Origin: JABCPE02 sp963520725
GTDB lineage: Bacteria; Bacteroidota; Bacteroidia; Flavobacteriales; Weeksellaceae
Length of the DNA stretch: 27,979 nucleotides
Direction: 5' to 3'
Assembly: GCA_963520725.1 (NCBI GenBank)
Contig: CAUQSG010000017.1
Location: 1 to 27,979 of the forward strand
Translations under genes and position numbers: made by a program
The notes under the pieces: model-generated
Seen by the model: the letters and a program-made list of their open reading frames with translations, nothing else
Databases searched by the model: none
Told to the model about the DNA's origin: nothing
Shown: piece by piece, positions 1 through 7,540 of the stretch
Numbering within the stretch: the stretch's first letter is position 1
Layout: every line of letters begins with the position of its first letter

Positions 1-5
1 GTTTG

Positions 6-13
6 TATCTTTG
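6..13 (+). promoter_or_regulatory. Bacteroidota -7 promoter element of the suf operon
   Basis: The octamer TATCTTTG matches the Bacteroidota -7 consensus TAnnTTTG exactly. It lies 24 bases before the ATG of the first suf gene. The -33 element would fall before the window. Because the motif spans an in-frame TTG at 11, that TTG cannot be the real start of the first gene. The same octamer recurs before the metal transporter and before the gene at 13907. Confidence 0.7.
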
Positions 14-37
14 CCAATTAGTTTTATATATAAATCA

Positions 38-367
38 ATGATAAAAGTTTCTGATATTGCAAAAGAAAAAGCAACACAACTAATGAAAGAAGACGGCTAC
101 GACCCTGACACAGACTACATCCGTGTAGGAGTGAAAAGTGGTGGCTGCTCTGGGCTGGAATATGTCCTGAAATTCGATAAAGAAAGACTAGAAAACGACC
201 AAGTTTTTGAGGATAACGGCATTAAAATCATCGTGGATAAAAAATCTTTCTTATATCTCGTGGGTACCACTTTAGAATTTTCGGGTGGGCTGAATGGAAA
301 GGGATTTGTCTTCAATAATCCAAACGCCAAAAGAACCTGCGGCTGCGGAGAATCTTTTTCTTTGTAA
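38..367 (+). CDS. sufA: HesB/IscA/SufA-type iron-sulfur cluster carrier
   Basis: A-type carrier that receives Fe-S clusters from the SufBCD scaffold and passes them to apo-proteins in the cytoplasm. The 109-aa product has the family length and its three cluster-binding cysteines: C37 in GGCSGLEY, and C101 and C103 in the C-terminal CGCGESF tail. An in-frame TTG at 11 would add nine residues but lies inside the promoter octamer, so the ATG at 38 is chosen. It is the first gene of the operon, 100 bases before sufB. Whether the lineage calls it sufA, iscA or erpA cannot be settled from sequence alone; sufA is chosen because of the operon. Confidence 0.93.
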   Translation: MIKVSDIAKEKATQLMKEDGYDPDTDYIRVGVKSGGCSGLEYVLKFDKERLENDQVFEDNGIKIIVDKKSFLYLVGTTLEFSGGLNGKGFVFNNPNAKRTCGCGESFSL

Positions 368-467
368 ATTATTTCTCATTAGTTGATTTTAACCCAAATT
401 TTAGTAAAGTTTGGAAAGAGGAATTTTGTGTCAAATTAAACAATATTTTAAATCGAAAAGAATAATT

Positions 468-1916
468 ATGTCAAAATATACAGAAGATGACCTTAGGGTT
501 GATTTAGAAAACAAGGAATACGAATACGGATTTTATACAGATATAGAATACGAGGAGTTTCCTACGGGACTGAATGAAGATATTGTTCGTGAAATTTCTA
601 AACGAAAAAACGAGCCAGAATGGATGACGGAATGGCGTCTAGAAGCTTTCCGCATATGGCAGACTATGGAAGAGCCTGACTGGGCAAACATAAAGTACGA
701 AAAACCTGATTTTCAGGCTATAAAATACTATGCTGCGCCAAAGAAAAAGCCAGAATTAGAAAGCCTAGACCAAGTAGACCCAGAGCTGCTAAAAACCTTT
801 GAAAAACTTGGGATTTCGCTGGAAGAACAAAAAAGGCTGACTGGCGTGGCAGTGGATGTGGTGATGGACTCCGTATCCGTAGCGACTACTTTCCAAGAAA
901 CTTTGGCTGAGAAAGGAATTATCTTCTGCCCTATTTCCGAAGCGATACAAAAACACCCAGATTTGGTTAAAAAATACCTCGGAACGGTGGTGAAACAAAA
1001 TGATAATTTCTATGCAGCACTCAACTCTGCTGTGTTTTCGGATGGTTCGTTCTGCTACATTCCAAAAGGTGTGAGATGTCCTATGGAACTTTCTACCTAT
1101 TTCAGAATCAATCAGGGAGGAAGTGGTCAGTTCGAAAGAACCCTGCTCATCGCTGATGAAGGTGCGTATGTATCTTATTTAGAGGGATGTACAGCGCCTC
1201 AAAGAGATGAAAATCAGCTACACGCAGCTGTGGTAGAATTGATAGCTTTAGACCATGCGGAAATCAAATATTCCACAGTACAAAACTGGTATCCTGGTGA
1301 TGAAGAAGGAAAAGGAGGTGTGTTTAACTTCGTGACAAAGAGAGGACTTGCCGAAACGGGAGCAAAAATCTCTTGGACACAAGTAGAGACAGGCTCTGCG
1401 GTTACTTGGAAATATCCTTCTTGCGTTCTAAAAGGAGACAATTCTGTGGGAGAGTTCTACTCCATCGCAGTTACCAATAAATTCCAGTATGCAGACACAG
1501 GAACGAAAATGATTCATATCGGTAAAAATACCAAATCTACTATCATTTCTAAAGGAATCTCGGCAGGGAAATCCAATAACTCTTACAGAGGACTGGTAAA
1601 AGTTCTCCCGACAGCCAAAGGAGCGAGAAACTTCTCCCAGTGTGATTCCCTATTGATGGGCAACGAGTGTGGGGCGCATACTTTCCCTTACATCGAGATT
1701 AAAGACCCTTCTGCACAGCTGGAACACGAGGCTACAACCTCTAAAATCGGGGAAGACCAGATATTCTACTGTAACCAGAGAGGTATAGACACCGAAAAAG
1801 CTATCGCGCTGATTGTGAATGGTTTCAGTAAAGAGGTTCTGAACAAGCTGCCAATGGAATTTGCCATAGAAGCACAGAAGCTATTGGAAATCAGCCTAGA
1901 AGGAAGTGTAGGATAA
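468..1916 (+). CDS. sufB: Fe-S cluster assembly scaffold protein SufB
   Basis: Core scaffold subunit of the SufBC2D complex, which builds Fe-S clusters from persulfide sulfur and iron. The 482-aa length is typical of SufB. Family signatures are visible: YLEGCTAP with C241, ending the sulfur-transfer path in E. coli SufB by family comparison, and ECGAHTFPYIE with C401 at the assembly site. A TTG at 411 would add 19 residues that do not look like a SufB N-terminus, so the ATG at 468 is used. It normally sits next to sufC. Here 7.7 kb of unrelated genes separate them, although both read the same way. Confidence 0.96.
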   Translation: MSKYTEDDLRVDLENKEYEYGFYTDIEYEEFPTGLNEDIVREISKRKNEPEWMTEWRLEAFRIWQTMEEPDWANIKYEKPDFQAIKYYAAPKKKPELESLDQVDPELLKTFEKLGISLEEQKRLTGVAVDVVMDSVSVATTFQETLAEKGIIFCPISEAIQKHPDLVKKYLGTVVKQNDNFYAALNSAVFSDGSFCYIPKGVRCPMELSTYFRINQGGSGQFERTLLIADEGAYVSYLEGCTAPQRDENQLHAAVVELIALDHAEIKYSTVQNWYPGDEEGKGGVFNFVTKRGLAETGAKISWTQVETGSAVTWKYPSCVLKGDNSVGEFYSIAVTNKFQYADTGTKMIHIGKNTKSTIISKGISAGKSNNSYRGLVKVLPTAKGARNFSQCDSLLMGNECGAHTFPYIEIKDPSAQLEHEATTSKIGEDQIFYCNQRGIDTEKAIALIVNGFSKEVLNKLPMEFAIEAQKLLEISLEGSVG

Positions 1917-1978
1917 ACATACTGCTGGTTATTTTTCACATTGTAAAACATGATTTTTCTTTCGGTAGTTAAAGTAAA

Positions 1979-2935
1979 ATGAGCTTAAGAACAGACATTC
2001 TCTGGAAAACAGATCTAAAAAACGGTATTTTTGGGAGTCTTACCCCTCCACTTGCCGACCCTTTTAATCCCGACCATTTTTATGTAGCTGATGGTTGGGG
2101 CTCAATGTATGCCTCGATGCGATTGCATAAGCTCTCCTTCTCTACGGGTAAAGAAGTAGCCAATGTGTTGATACGCAACAGTGTGCGCTGTATGTATTTC
2201 AGCACAGATGGGCAATATATATTTGCTATTACGGATAATAAAATATTCCAACTCAGCAGAGAGACTTTGGCAGTAGTCAAAAAACACGAAAAAGGCATAC
2301 CTAAGTTTTCTGATTATGTAGCCTCCAATGACCAAGACACCCTTATACTAATGAATTTCAACAGTATAACTGTTACCGCTTACAACTATGTAGAAGAAAG
2401 TACAAGGAAAAAGAGAATTAAGGGAGAAGGCTGTGCCTTGATAACACGAGAAAAACCAGATACTTACCTCATAGCTTCTTACCAAAATGGAGTAATACAG
2501 CACTATGATACCACAACTAACAAAATAGAACTTCTTTTTAAAACAGATAGCTTTCATTCCGTTTGCCGAGATAGTAAGGGCAATTGGTATTTCCATTTGG
2601 GGCAGTATATTCCGCCAAGGAGTAATACTACAGGAGTAATGAAGCCTTTGTACATCATACGAGTGCTAAAAACAGATGGTTCTCAAAAGGATTATCAATT
2701 GGATATACCTTTTGATAATCCTATACAACTTTCGGGCGATGAGCAATCACTCTTTTTAAGCAATGACCACAACCTATGGAATTTCTCTTTGCAAGAAGAA
2801 AGGATAACAGATACAACTGTAATTTCAGGAGGTGAAAAACTCATTCATTTCTTTGAAAAACAGCAGTTTTTATTATGTGTAGAAGCTGATAGTGATTATA
2901 AAAAACTTGTAGGAAGAAGAGTTTTAGCGTTGTAA
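1979..2935 (+). CDS. Hypothetical beta-propeller-like protein
   Basis: A 318-aa protein of unknown function. It has no signal peptide or membrane segment, so it is probably cytoplasmic. Repeated short strands of the pattern 'x-fs-dGqyif' and 'LfLSnDhnLw' (for example YFSTDGQYIFAI near residue 75 and GDEQSLFLSNDHNLWNFS near residue 255) suggest a WD40/YVTN-like beta-propeller. No catalytic motif is visible. It is the first gene of the island, 62 bases after the sufB stop, and is followed 12 bases later by a SUKH protein. Propeller proteins of this kind occur in polymorphic-toxin immunity loci, but that role here is inferred from context only. Confidence 0.7.
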   Translation: MSLRTDILWKTDLKNGIFGSLTPPLADPFNPDHFYVADGWGSMYASMRLHKLSFSTGKEVANVLIRNSVRCMYFSTDGQYIFAITDNKIFQLSRETLAVVKKHEKGIPKFSDYVASNDQDTLILMNFNSITVTAYNYVEESTRKKRIKGEGCALITREKPDTYLIASYQNGVIQHYDTTTNKIELLFKTDSFHSVCRDSKGNWYFHLGQYIPPRSNTTGVMKPLYIIRVLKTDGSQKDYQLDIPFDNPIQLSGDEQSLFLSNDHNLWNFSLQEERITDTTVISGGEKLIHFFEKQQFLLCVEADSDYKKLVGRRVLAL

Positions 2936-2947
2936 TTTTTATTTAAA

Positions 2948-3730
2948 ATGACAGAAACATTAGTAAAACAGATCAAAAATCTATTCCATCTAGCGCCTAA
3001 AGACTGCAAGGGTTTTTCGGAGGAACAATTATTAGAAGCCGAAAAGCGATTGGCGGTTAAGTTTCCTCTGGTATTCCGAGAGTATTACTTACAATTAGGC
3101 GCTACAGAAAGCGTAAACCAATCGTTCAACAGTTTGGCTACGCCTGAACAGCTGTACTTTGATGGTGATTTTCTTTGTTTCTGTGAAGAAAACCAAGGCG
3201 TAGTGATGTGGGCTATCCGCAAAGAAGATTTAGCAAACCCTAACCCTCCCATTTGGGGAAATTACGGCTCTGAAGCCGACCCTGACTGGGTATTAGAAAA
3301 CCCAAAACTATCGGATTTTTGGCTGTATATGGCTATTTACAATGGTACTTTGGGCGGACTGCCCTACAATGCCAATGCGATGGGCGGATGGGATATGGAA
3401 GGCTTTGAAGTGCCTGAACAGGCAGTTTCTTATATAGAAAAACAATATGACACGCTTACCGAACTCTGCTGGGAAGGACAGCGCATCTTTACTGACAAGG
3501 ATTTTACAATCGTGATAGTCCTCTCCATACACCGAGAAACAAAGCGAGCAACGGCTATTTTCATAGGGAGCGCTCAACAAGAGTTATTTGATACTCTTTT
3601 AGACGATATGGAAAACTTTGGTTTGCAATGGAATTACACTTCCTACGGCGATGGTGATGATGAATTTCAAGTAGTCTCAGAAGCTGAATTAAATGAACTA
3701 AAAGCCAAAGGCTTATGGACATTAAGTTAG
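2948..3730 (+). CDS. SUKH (SMI1/KNR4) family protein, probable immunity protein
   Basis: 260 aa. The N-terminal half fits the SUKH fold: a helix with the pattern FSEEQLLEAEKRL, then the FPLVFREYYLQLG segment that matches the family's 'lP.dy..fy...G' signature, then a strand-rich region ending in WAIRKEDL with acidic and aromatic residues. Many bacterial SUKH proteins neutralise nuclease or other polymorphic toxins by direct binding. The C-terminal part (about 170-260) is not recognised. It has no signal peptide and should act in the cytoplasm. The first 36 bases resemble those of the next gene (29 of 36 identical), although the proteins then diverge. Its target toxin is unknown. Confidence 0.8.
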   Translation: MTETLVKQIKNLFHLAPKDCKGFSEEQLLEAEKRLAVKFPLVFREYYLQLGATESVNQSFNSLATPEQLYFDGDFLCFCEENQGVVMWAIRKEDLANPNPPIWGNYGSEADPDWVLENPKLSDFWLYMAIYNGTLGGLPYNANAMGGWDMEGFEVPEQAVSYIEKQYDTLTELCWEGQRIFTDKDFTIVIVLSIHRETKRATAIFIGSAQQELFDTLLDDMENFGLQWNYTSYGDGDDEFQVVSEAELNELKAKGLWTLS

Positions 3731-3773
3731 AAGTTTTTGCATTATAAAAAGGCTATCTATTTAAATTATCAAT

Positions 3774-4439
3774 ATGACAGAAGCAGTAGAAAAACATATT
3801 AAAAAACTTCATCGATTGGAGAAAAAAGGTGATTTGGAAGTAGAACATCTTCTAAAAATCCTCAAAACTCCGAGCAAGGAATACATTGTCCCTTTGCGCG
3901 AAATGGCAGCGCAATACGATTGGCAACCGATGAATGACAAACTTATCATACCCTTTGCTGCATGGGTAGAGGCGATTTGTATTTACTTGGAAGAAGGGAC
4001 ACAGGGACTTGTAAAGGCTATTGATAAACCAAAAGAGTTCTTTCTTATTGTCTTTGGTGTATTAGAAGAACTTCCCATCGATGAAGCGCTGCCCGCCTTT
4101 CTAAATATAGCTGAAACTTTTTCTGCTGGAATTACTGATGAACAGGAGTTTTTTGTACAAAAATATGTTTATCCACTTTGTGAAATATCACACCAGCTCA
4201 AAGGTGAGAAAATGAGCAAAGACCTTCACGAGGCTTTTGTACCTATCTTAAAGCAAATCATCAGCTTTGCACAAACAAAAAAGAACGAAACGATAATGTG
4301 CAGTGCTGCTGTGTGCTTTCAGGCGTTTGGTGACAAGAGCGATATAGAATATCTTAAAAGTCTGATTTTTACGGAGGACTACTATAAAAATACAGGAAAA
4401 ACCATCGCTAAAAGAATAGAGAAGAAATATGTTAACTAG
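3774..4439 (+). CDS. Hypothetical helical protein of the immunity-like island
   Basis: A 221-aa, apparently all-helical cytoplasmic protein with no family I recognise. Its alternating amphipathic helices, for example around residues 60-110, give it a HEAT-like look. The last 70 residues, starting at KDLHEAF, are encoded by DNA repeated at 5636-5849. The start ATG is supported by an opening (MTEAVEKHIKKL) close to that of the preceding SUKH gene. The setting among SUKH genes suggests an immunity or toxin-binding role. No active-site motif is visible. Confidence 0.65.
   Translation: MTEAVEKHIKKLHRLEKKGDLEVEHLLKILKTPSKEYIVPLREMAAQYDWQPMNDKLIIPFAAWVEAICIYLEEGTQGLVKAIDKPKEFFLIVFGVLEELPIDEALPAFLNIAETFSAGITDEQEFFVQKYVYPLCEISHQLKGEKMSKDLHEAFVPILKQIISFAQTKKNETIMCSAAVCFQAFGDKSDIEYLKSLIFTEDYYKNTGKTIAKRIEKKYVN
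4218..4431 (+). repeat. 214-bp direct repeat, copy 1 (3' end of the 3774 gene)
   Basis: Ungapped direct repeat of 5636-5849. By hand alignment 11 of 214 bases differ, about 95% identity. It begins at AAAGACCTTCACGAGG and ends at GAAGAAATATG, right before the stop region. The proteins encoded by the two copies differ at about seven positions plus the last residues. After this copy the sequence changes abruptly into an AT-rich spacer. After copy 2 it runs straight into the next gene. Confidence 0.9.
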
Positions 4440-4451
4440 TAAATTATTCCT

Positions 4452-4595
4452 ATGATTCCTACCAATAGAATTTTTTATCCACTCCTCTATCAAAGTCAAC
4501 TCTCAAGTACAGTTAAGTATATGCTGAGCGAACTTTTAGTAAAGGATAAACCAAAGATAACTGAACAAACAACAGTTTTTCTGTTTCTTGTATAA
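4452..4595 (+). CDS. Doubtful 47-codon small ORF in the spacer
   Basis: An ATG-to-TAA reading frame of 47 codons begins MIPTNRIFYPLLY and ends in VFLFLV. It lies in the 255-base AT-rich spacer between the helical protein gene and the hydrolase gene. I recognise no family, and nothing upstream marks it as expressed. It may be a remnant of a gene lost when the hydrolase segment arrived, or chance. The rest of the spacer up to 4694 shows only a weak promoter-like motif. Confidence 0.15.
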   Translation: MIPTNRIFYPLLYQSQLSSTVKYMLSELLVKDKPKITEQTTVFLFLV

Positions 4596-4654
4596 AAAAT
4601 ATTATAATTTAACTAAACCAATAAACAAGAGTTCTATATTTACCATGTTATTTG

Positions 4655-4662
4655 TAGCTTTA
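4655..4662 (+). promoter_or_regulatory. Weak candidate -7 element upstream of the hydrolase
   Basis: TAGCTTTA differs at the last base from the TAnnTTTG consensus and ends 32 bases before the hydrolase ATG. No convincing -33 element precedes it. The long AT-rich leader, unlike the short gaps elsewhere in the island, makes a separate promoter here plausible but unproven. Confidence 0.22.
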
Positions 4663-4694
4663 CGACATATTTTATAACTCTAACTATTTTTATA

Positions 4695-5612
4695 ATGAAA
4701 TTATCAATCCTATTATCTTTGATTTGCATTGGAGCCTTTGCCCAAGAAAAAAACTATGGCACTACACTCGTGAGTATTGATCAGGAAATACAAGGAACAC
4801 TCTTGTCTCCTAAGAAGCAGAACAACACTCCATTAGCTATACTTATTGCAGGGTCAGGTCCCACCGACCGTGATGGAAATCAAGCACATCTAAAGAATAA
4901 CTCTTTAAAATATCTTGCCGAAGGATTAGCTGAAAAAGAAATATCTGTTTTTCATTATGACAAGCGTATCATTGCCCAAATGAATAAAGGTACTGTACAA
5001 GAGGATAAGGTTACCTTTGAAGATGGAGTAAACGATGCTCTATTGGTAGTAAACTATTTCAAAAAAAAGTATAAAAATATCATAATTATAGGACACTCTG
5101 AGGGAGCTCTAATAGGACTTCTTGCTGCCCAGAAAACACCTATCTTTAAGTTAATCTCTCTTTCAGGAGCGGGAAGTAATAGTGCTGCACTTATTGAAGA
5201 ACAAATAAAGAAGAATGCCCCTCAACTCAAAGAGGAAGCCCAAAGGATCCTCAATCTGTTAAAAAAAGGAGAACAAGTAGATAATATTTCTCCTTATTTA
5301 GCTCCTGTATTTAGGAAGAGTGTACAACCTTATCTTATCTCTTGGTTTAAATATGATCCCACCAAAGAGATTGCAAAGATGAAAATTCCTGTTTTTATTA
5401 TACAAGGAACTAATGATTTACAGGTAGAAAGAAAAGAAGCTCAACTTCTCAAAGAAGCTCAACCTAAGGCGCAACTCCTCTTTGTGGAAGGAATGAACCA
5501 TATATTAAAAGAGGTAAAAACAATAGAAGAAAATCAGCAATCTTATCTAAATCCAGATATACCTACTTCACCTAAACTTATAGAAGCCATTGCTCAGTTT
5601 ATCAAAAACTAA
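4695..5612 (+). CDS. Exported alpha/beta hydrolase (serine-hydrolase family)
   Basis: A 305-aa alpha/beta-hydrolase-fold protein, probably an esterase or peptidase of unknown substrate. A signal peptide is clear: MKLSILL followed by a hydrophobic core and likely cleavage after AFA (residue 16), so it acts in the periplasm or outside. The catalytic triad can be read: nucleophile S135 in GHSEG, D241 in QGTND and H269 in MNHIL. An oxyanion-side motif AGSGPTDRDGN lies near residues 52-62. It is the only exported product of the SUF island and lies exactly between the two 214-bp repeats, which suggests it arrived later than its neighbours. Similar enzymes are common in Flavobacteriia, so a link to toxin immunity is not implied by family. 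Confidence 0.85.
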   Translation: MKLSILLSLICIGAFAQEKNYGTTLVSIDQEIQGTLLSPKKQNNTPLAILIAGSGPTDRDGNQAHLKNNSLKYLAEGLAEKEISVFHYDKRIIAQMNKGTVQEDKVTFEDGVNDALLVVNYFKKKYKNIIIIGHSEGALIGLLAAQKTPIFKLISLSGAGSNSAALIEEQIKKNAPQLKEEAQRILNLLKKGEQVDNISPYLAPVFRKSVQPYLISWFKYDPTKEIAKMKIPVFIIQGTNDLQVERKEAQLLKEAQPKAQLLFVEGMNHILKEVKTIEENQQSYLNPDIPTSPKLIEAIAQFIKN

Positions 5613-5620
5613 CATATCAA

Positions 5621-5854
5621 ATGAATACACTAAGAAAAGACCTTCACGAGGCTTTTGTGCCTGTTTTAAAGCAAATCATCAGCTTTGCACAAACAAAAAA
5701 CAACGAAGCGCTAATGTGCAATGCTGCTGTGTGCTTTCAGGCATTTGGTGACAAGAGCGATATAGAATATCTTAAAAGTCTGACTTTTACGGAGGACTAC
5801 TATAAAAACATAGGAAAAACCATCGCTAAAAGAATAGAGAAGAAATATGCTTAG
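5621..5854 (+). pseudogene. Truncated duplicate of the 3774 gene (C-terminal 70 aa)
   Basis: An intact 77-codon frame whose residues from KDLHEAF onward are nearly identical to the C-terminus of the 221-aa protein encoded at 3774. The N-terminal two thirds are missing. They are replaced by a short MNTLR head that resembles the start of the gene at 6996 (MNTIRKEL). It starts 8 bases after the hydrolase stop and overlaps the next gene by 8 bases (ATGCTTAG). It could be a non-functional relic, a small functional protein, or kept only for translational coupling. The stop-free frame and mixed silent and replacement changes leave this open. Confidence 0.7.
5636..5849 (+). repeat. 214-bp direct repeat, copy 2
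   Basis: Second copy of the repeat at 4218-4431, in the same orientation, with starts 1418 bases apart. The last three bases of the repeat are the ATG of the following gene, so this copy probably keeps the original junction between the helical-protein gene and the gene at 5847. Recombination between the copies would remove the hydrolase and restore a single fused junction. Confidence 0.9.
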
Positions 5855-6434
5855 TTTTACGGAAGAAGACATAGAGACCCTGCACCAAGTGGGCATTACT
5901 GCTGAGCTGAAACCTGTTCAGCCACAGCAGATGAGCCTTATTGAGATGCTGAAAAACAAGTTTGCTCTGCTGAATGACTATCCGCAGATGAACTTCTATT
6001 TTATCCGTTTTCCTGATGAACTTGTGCCTATGCAACGCCAAGGGCAGCACTTCCAGTGTTTTGGGAAATGCTACTATGGTTATTTGGTGCTGAATGAAGA
6101 GGGAAGTGTATTTTTACTCCCTACCAATGATGACTATACCGATGACTCTGTGGTGCTGGCAAATGATTCACTTCAAGAATTTATCAAGTGTTACAGCCTG
6201 CTGTTGTCAAGTGTATTTCAGCTGAAAGGTGCTGATATTTCTACCCATGAAAAACTTTTTACAGCATTTGATAAAGCAGCCGAGCAAGTAGCTGAGGATT
6301 TTTATAAACTTGATCCTAAATTCTTAAAAGACGGCAATTTTTGGAATCAATTTCTTTATTTAATAGAAGACGGCTGGTTTAATATTGCCTACCACGAAAT
6401 ATTCTACATCAGAGAAGGGAGAAGAAGTCTATAA
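5847..6434 (+). CDS. Hypothetical protein, probable SUKH-4-like immunity protein
   Basis: A 195-aa cytoplasmic protein. A central strand-rich stretch (YFIRFPDELVPM, then GYLVLNEEGSVFLLP) followed by NDSLQEFIKCYSLL resembles the SUKH-4 layout, in which short strands precede a helix that begins 'S...F..C'. This is a memory-based resemblance. No catalytic residues are visible. The ATG lies inside the end of the truncated duplicate (overlap 5847-5854), suggesting translational coupling to it. Function as an immunity protein is inferred from fold likeness and neighbours. Confidence 0.6.
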   Translation: MLSFTEEDIETLHQVGITAELKPVQPQQMSLIEMLKNKFALLNDYPQMNFYFIRFPDELVPMQRQGQHFQCFGKCYYGYLVLNEEGSVFLLPTNDDYTDDSVVLANDSLQEFIKCYSLLLSSVFQLKGADISTHEKLFTAFDKAAEQVAEDFYKLDPKFLKDGNFWNQFLYLIEDGWFNIAYHEIFYIREGRRSL

Positions 6435-6459
6435 TAGTTAGCCAATTAGTAAATATGCA

Positions 6460-6945
6460 ATGAAAACCATAGAAGCAACATACAAGGATTTATTTGATAC
6501 GGAAGAGGACTACAATCGCTATATAAAGCGGTTGGAGAAGAAAATAAGCACCTTTGATGTTTCATATATAAGCAATGCTAAGTGGCGTAAACTCTTTACT
6601 ACCATAGTTTCTCACAAAGACCTTATCAAACAATGTGAAATTTATGATTTCTTTGGGTTTTGTGTAAACGAAATTGCTTGGCATAAAATAGCAGATGATA
6701 GCACTTTGTATATTCATGAAGATTATATCTCAGAGGCTATTACCACTGCTGAACACCCTACCTATTATCGTGAAATAGAATTTATAGAATTCAAAGCACG
6801 CTGGAAAGGAGCGTATATTGGCGAGTTGCTACCTCCCAACTACGAAACCCAAGACCTCAATGCTATTGAAGAAATGCTCAATAGTTTAGGAAAATTCCAA
6901 ATTATAAAAACTGACGAAAGTCTGAAAATAATGGGATATCAATAA
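6460..6945 (+). CDS. Hypothetical 161-aa protein of the immunity-like island
   Basis: Unrecognised with confidence. The segment SNAKWRKLF near residue 38 and the later EIEFIEFKARWKG recall a family of small bacterial proteins listed as DUF6678, but this is a weak recollection. It is rich in charged and aromatic residues, has no signal peptide, and starts 25 bases after the preceding gene. The frame is clean and of typical gene quality. An immunity-type role is inferred from context only. Confidence 0.6.
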   Translation: MKTIEATYKDLFDTEEDYNRYIKRLEKKISTFDVSYISNAKWRKLFTTIVSHKDLIKQCEIYDFFGFCVNEIAWHKIADDSTLYIHEDYISEAITTAEHPTYYREIEFIEFKARWKGAYIGELLPPNYETQDLNAIEEMLNSLGKFQIIKTDESLKIMGYQ

Positions 6946-6995
6946 TTTGCTAATTAACCAATTATTTTTTTTACTTTAATTAAATTTAAAATCAA

Positions 6996-7520
6996 ATGAA
7001 CACTATAAGGAAAGAACTTCGCCCTGATTTTGCTACAGCAGAAAAGCTGTATCCTCTCGTACTAAAACGCCTGAGAGATTATGAGGCTTTTCATGACGCC
7101 CAAAGTGAAGACACTCCCAAAGAAGTATTTGATAAAGAATACAAGGCGATGGAGCAATACCTCAGTGAGCTCACGGGTAAAGACCTTTCTGATATTTGGC
7201 TATGGGAATGGTGGGAAGGTAATGGTATTGAAACTTTTGCTTTTGATTTGGCAATGCCCTACCCTGTAAAGCACAACGACCTCACCCGTGAAGACATCGC
7301 TGCTTTTGTGCGTATTGTCATAGACAATGAATTTGAGTGCGAAAACGACTTTCAAAGGATGTTTATGCCTTATATATTTTACAGCGATGGTTACTTCTTT
7401 GAGTTTTTAGAAATCAACTGTCCGCGTTTCGACCCTTCCGCATTCAATACCATCAAAGATAAAAATGGTAAGTATCACCAACCTACTGTGGAGGAGGTAA
7501 TGAATAAAATATGGAAATAA
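6996..7520 (+). CDS. Hypothetical 174-aa acidic protein of the immunity-like island
   Basis: Family not recognised. The protein is acidic and aromatic-rich, with a run of tryptophans (DIWLWEWWEGNG near residue 66) and a strand/helix mix (FFEFLEINCPRFDPS near residue 135). It has no signal peptide or membrane segment. The opening MNTIRKEL resembles that of the truncated gene at 5621. Acidic, tryptophan-rich small proteins are common among nuclease-toxin inhibitors, but there is no direct evidence of that here. It lies 50 bases after its neighbour, across an AT-rich gap with a T-run. Confidence 0.58.
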   Translation: MNTIRKELRPDFATAEKLYPLVLKRLRDYEAFHDAQSEDTPKEVFDKEYKAMEQYLSELTGKDLSDIWLWEWWEGNGIETFAFDLAMPYPVKHNDLTREDIAAFVRIVIDNEFECENDFQRMFMPYIFYSDGYFFEFLEINCPRFDPSAFNTIKDKNGKYHQPTVEEVMNKIWK

Positions 7521-7540
7521 AAAATTACTAAATAACCAAT

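Noticed and set aside
11..37. TTG-initiated extension of the first suf gene
   Set aside because: The TTG is inside an exact promoter octamer, and the added residues are not part of the A-type carrier family.
411..467. TTG-initiated extension of sufB
   Set aside because: The 19 extra residues do not look like a SufB N-terminus; the ATG at 468 gives the normal length.
6941..6972. Possible terminator after the 161-aa gene (AATAATT stem, AATTATT, then Ts)
   Set aside because: The stem is made only of A-T pairs and has a 12-base loop, too weak to call.
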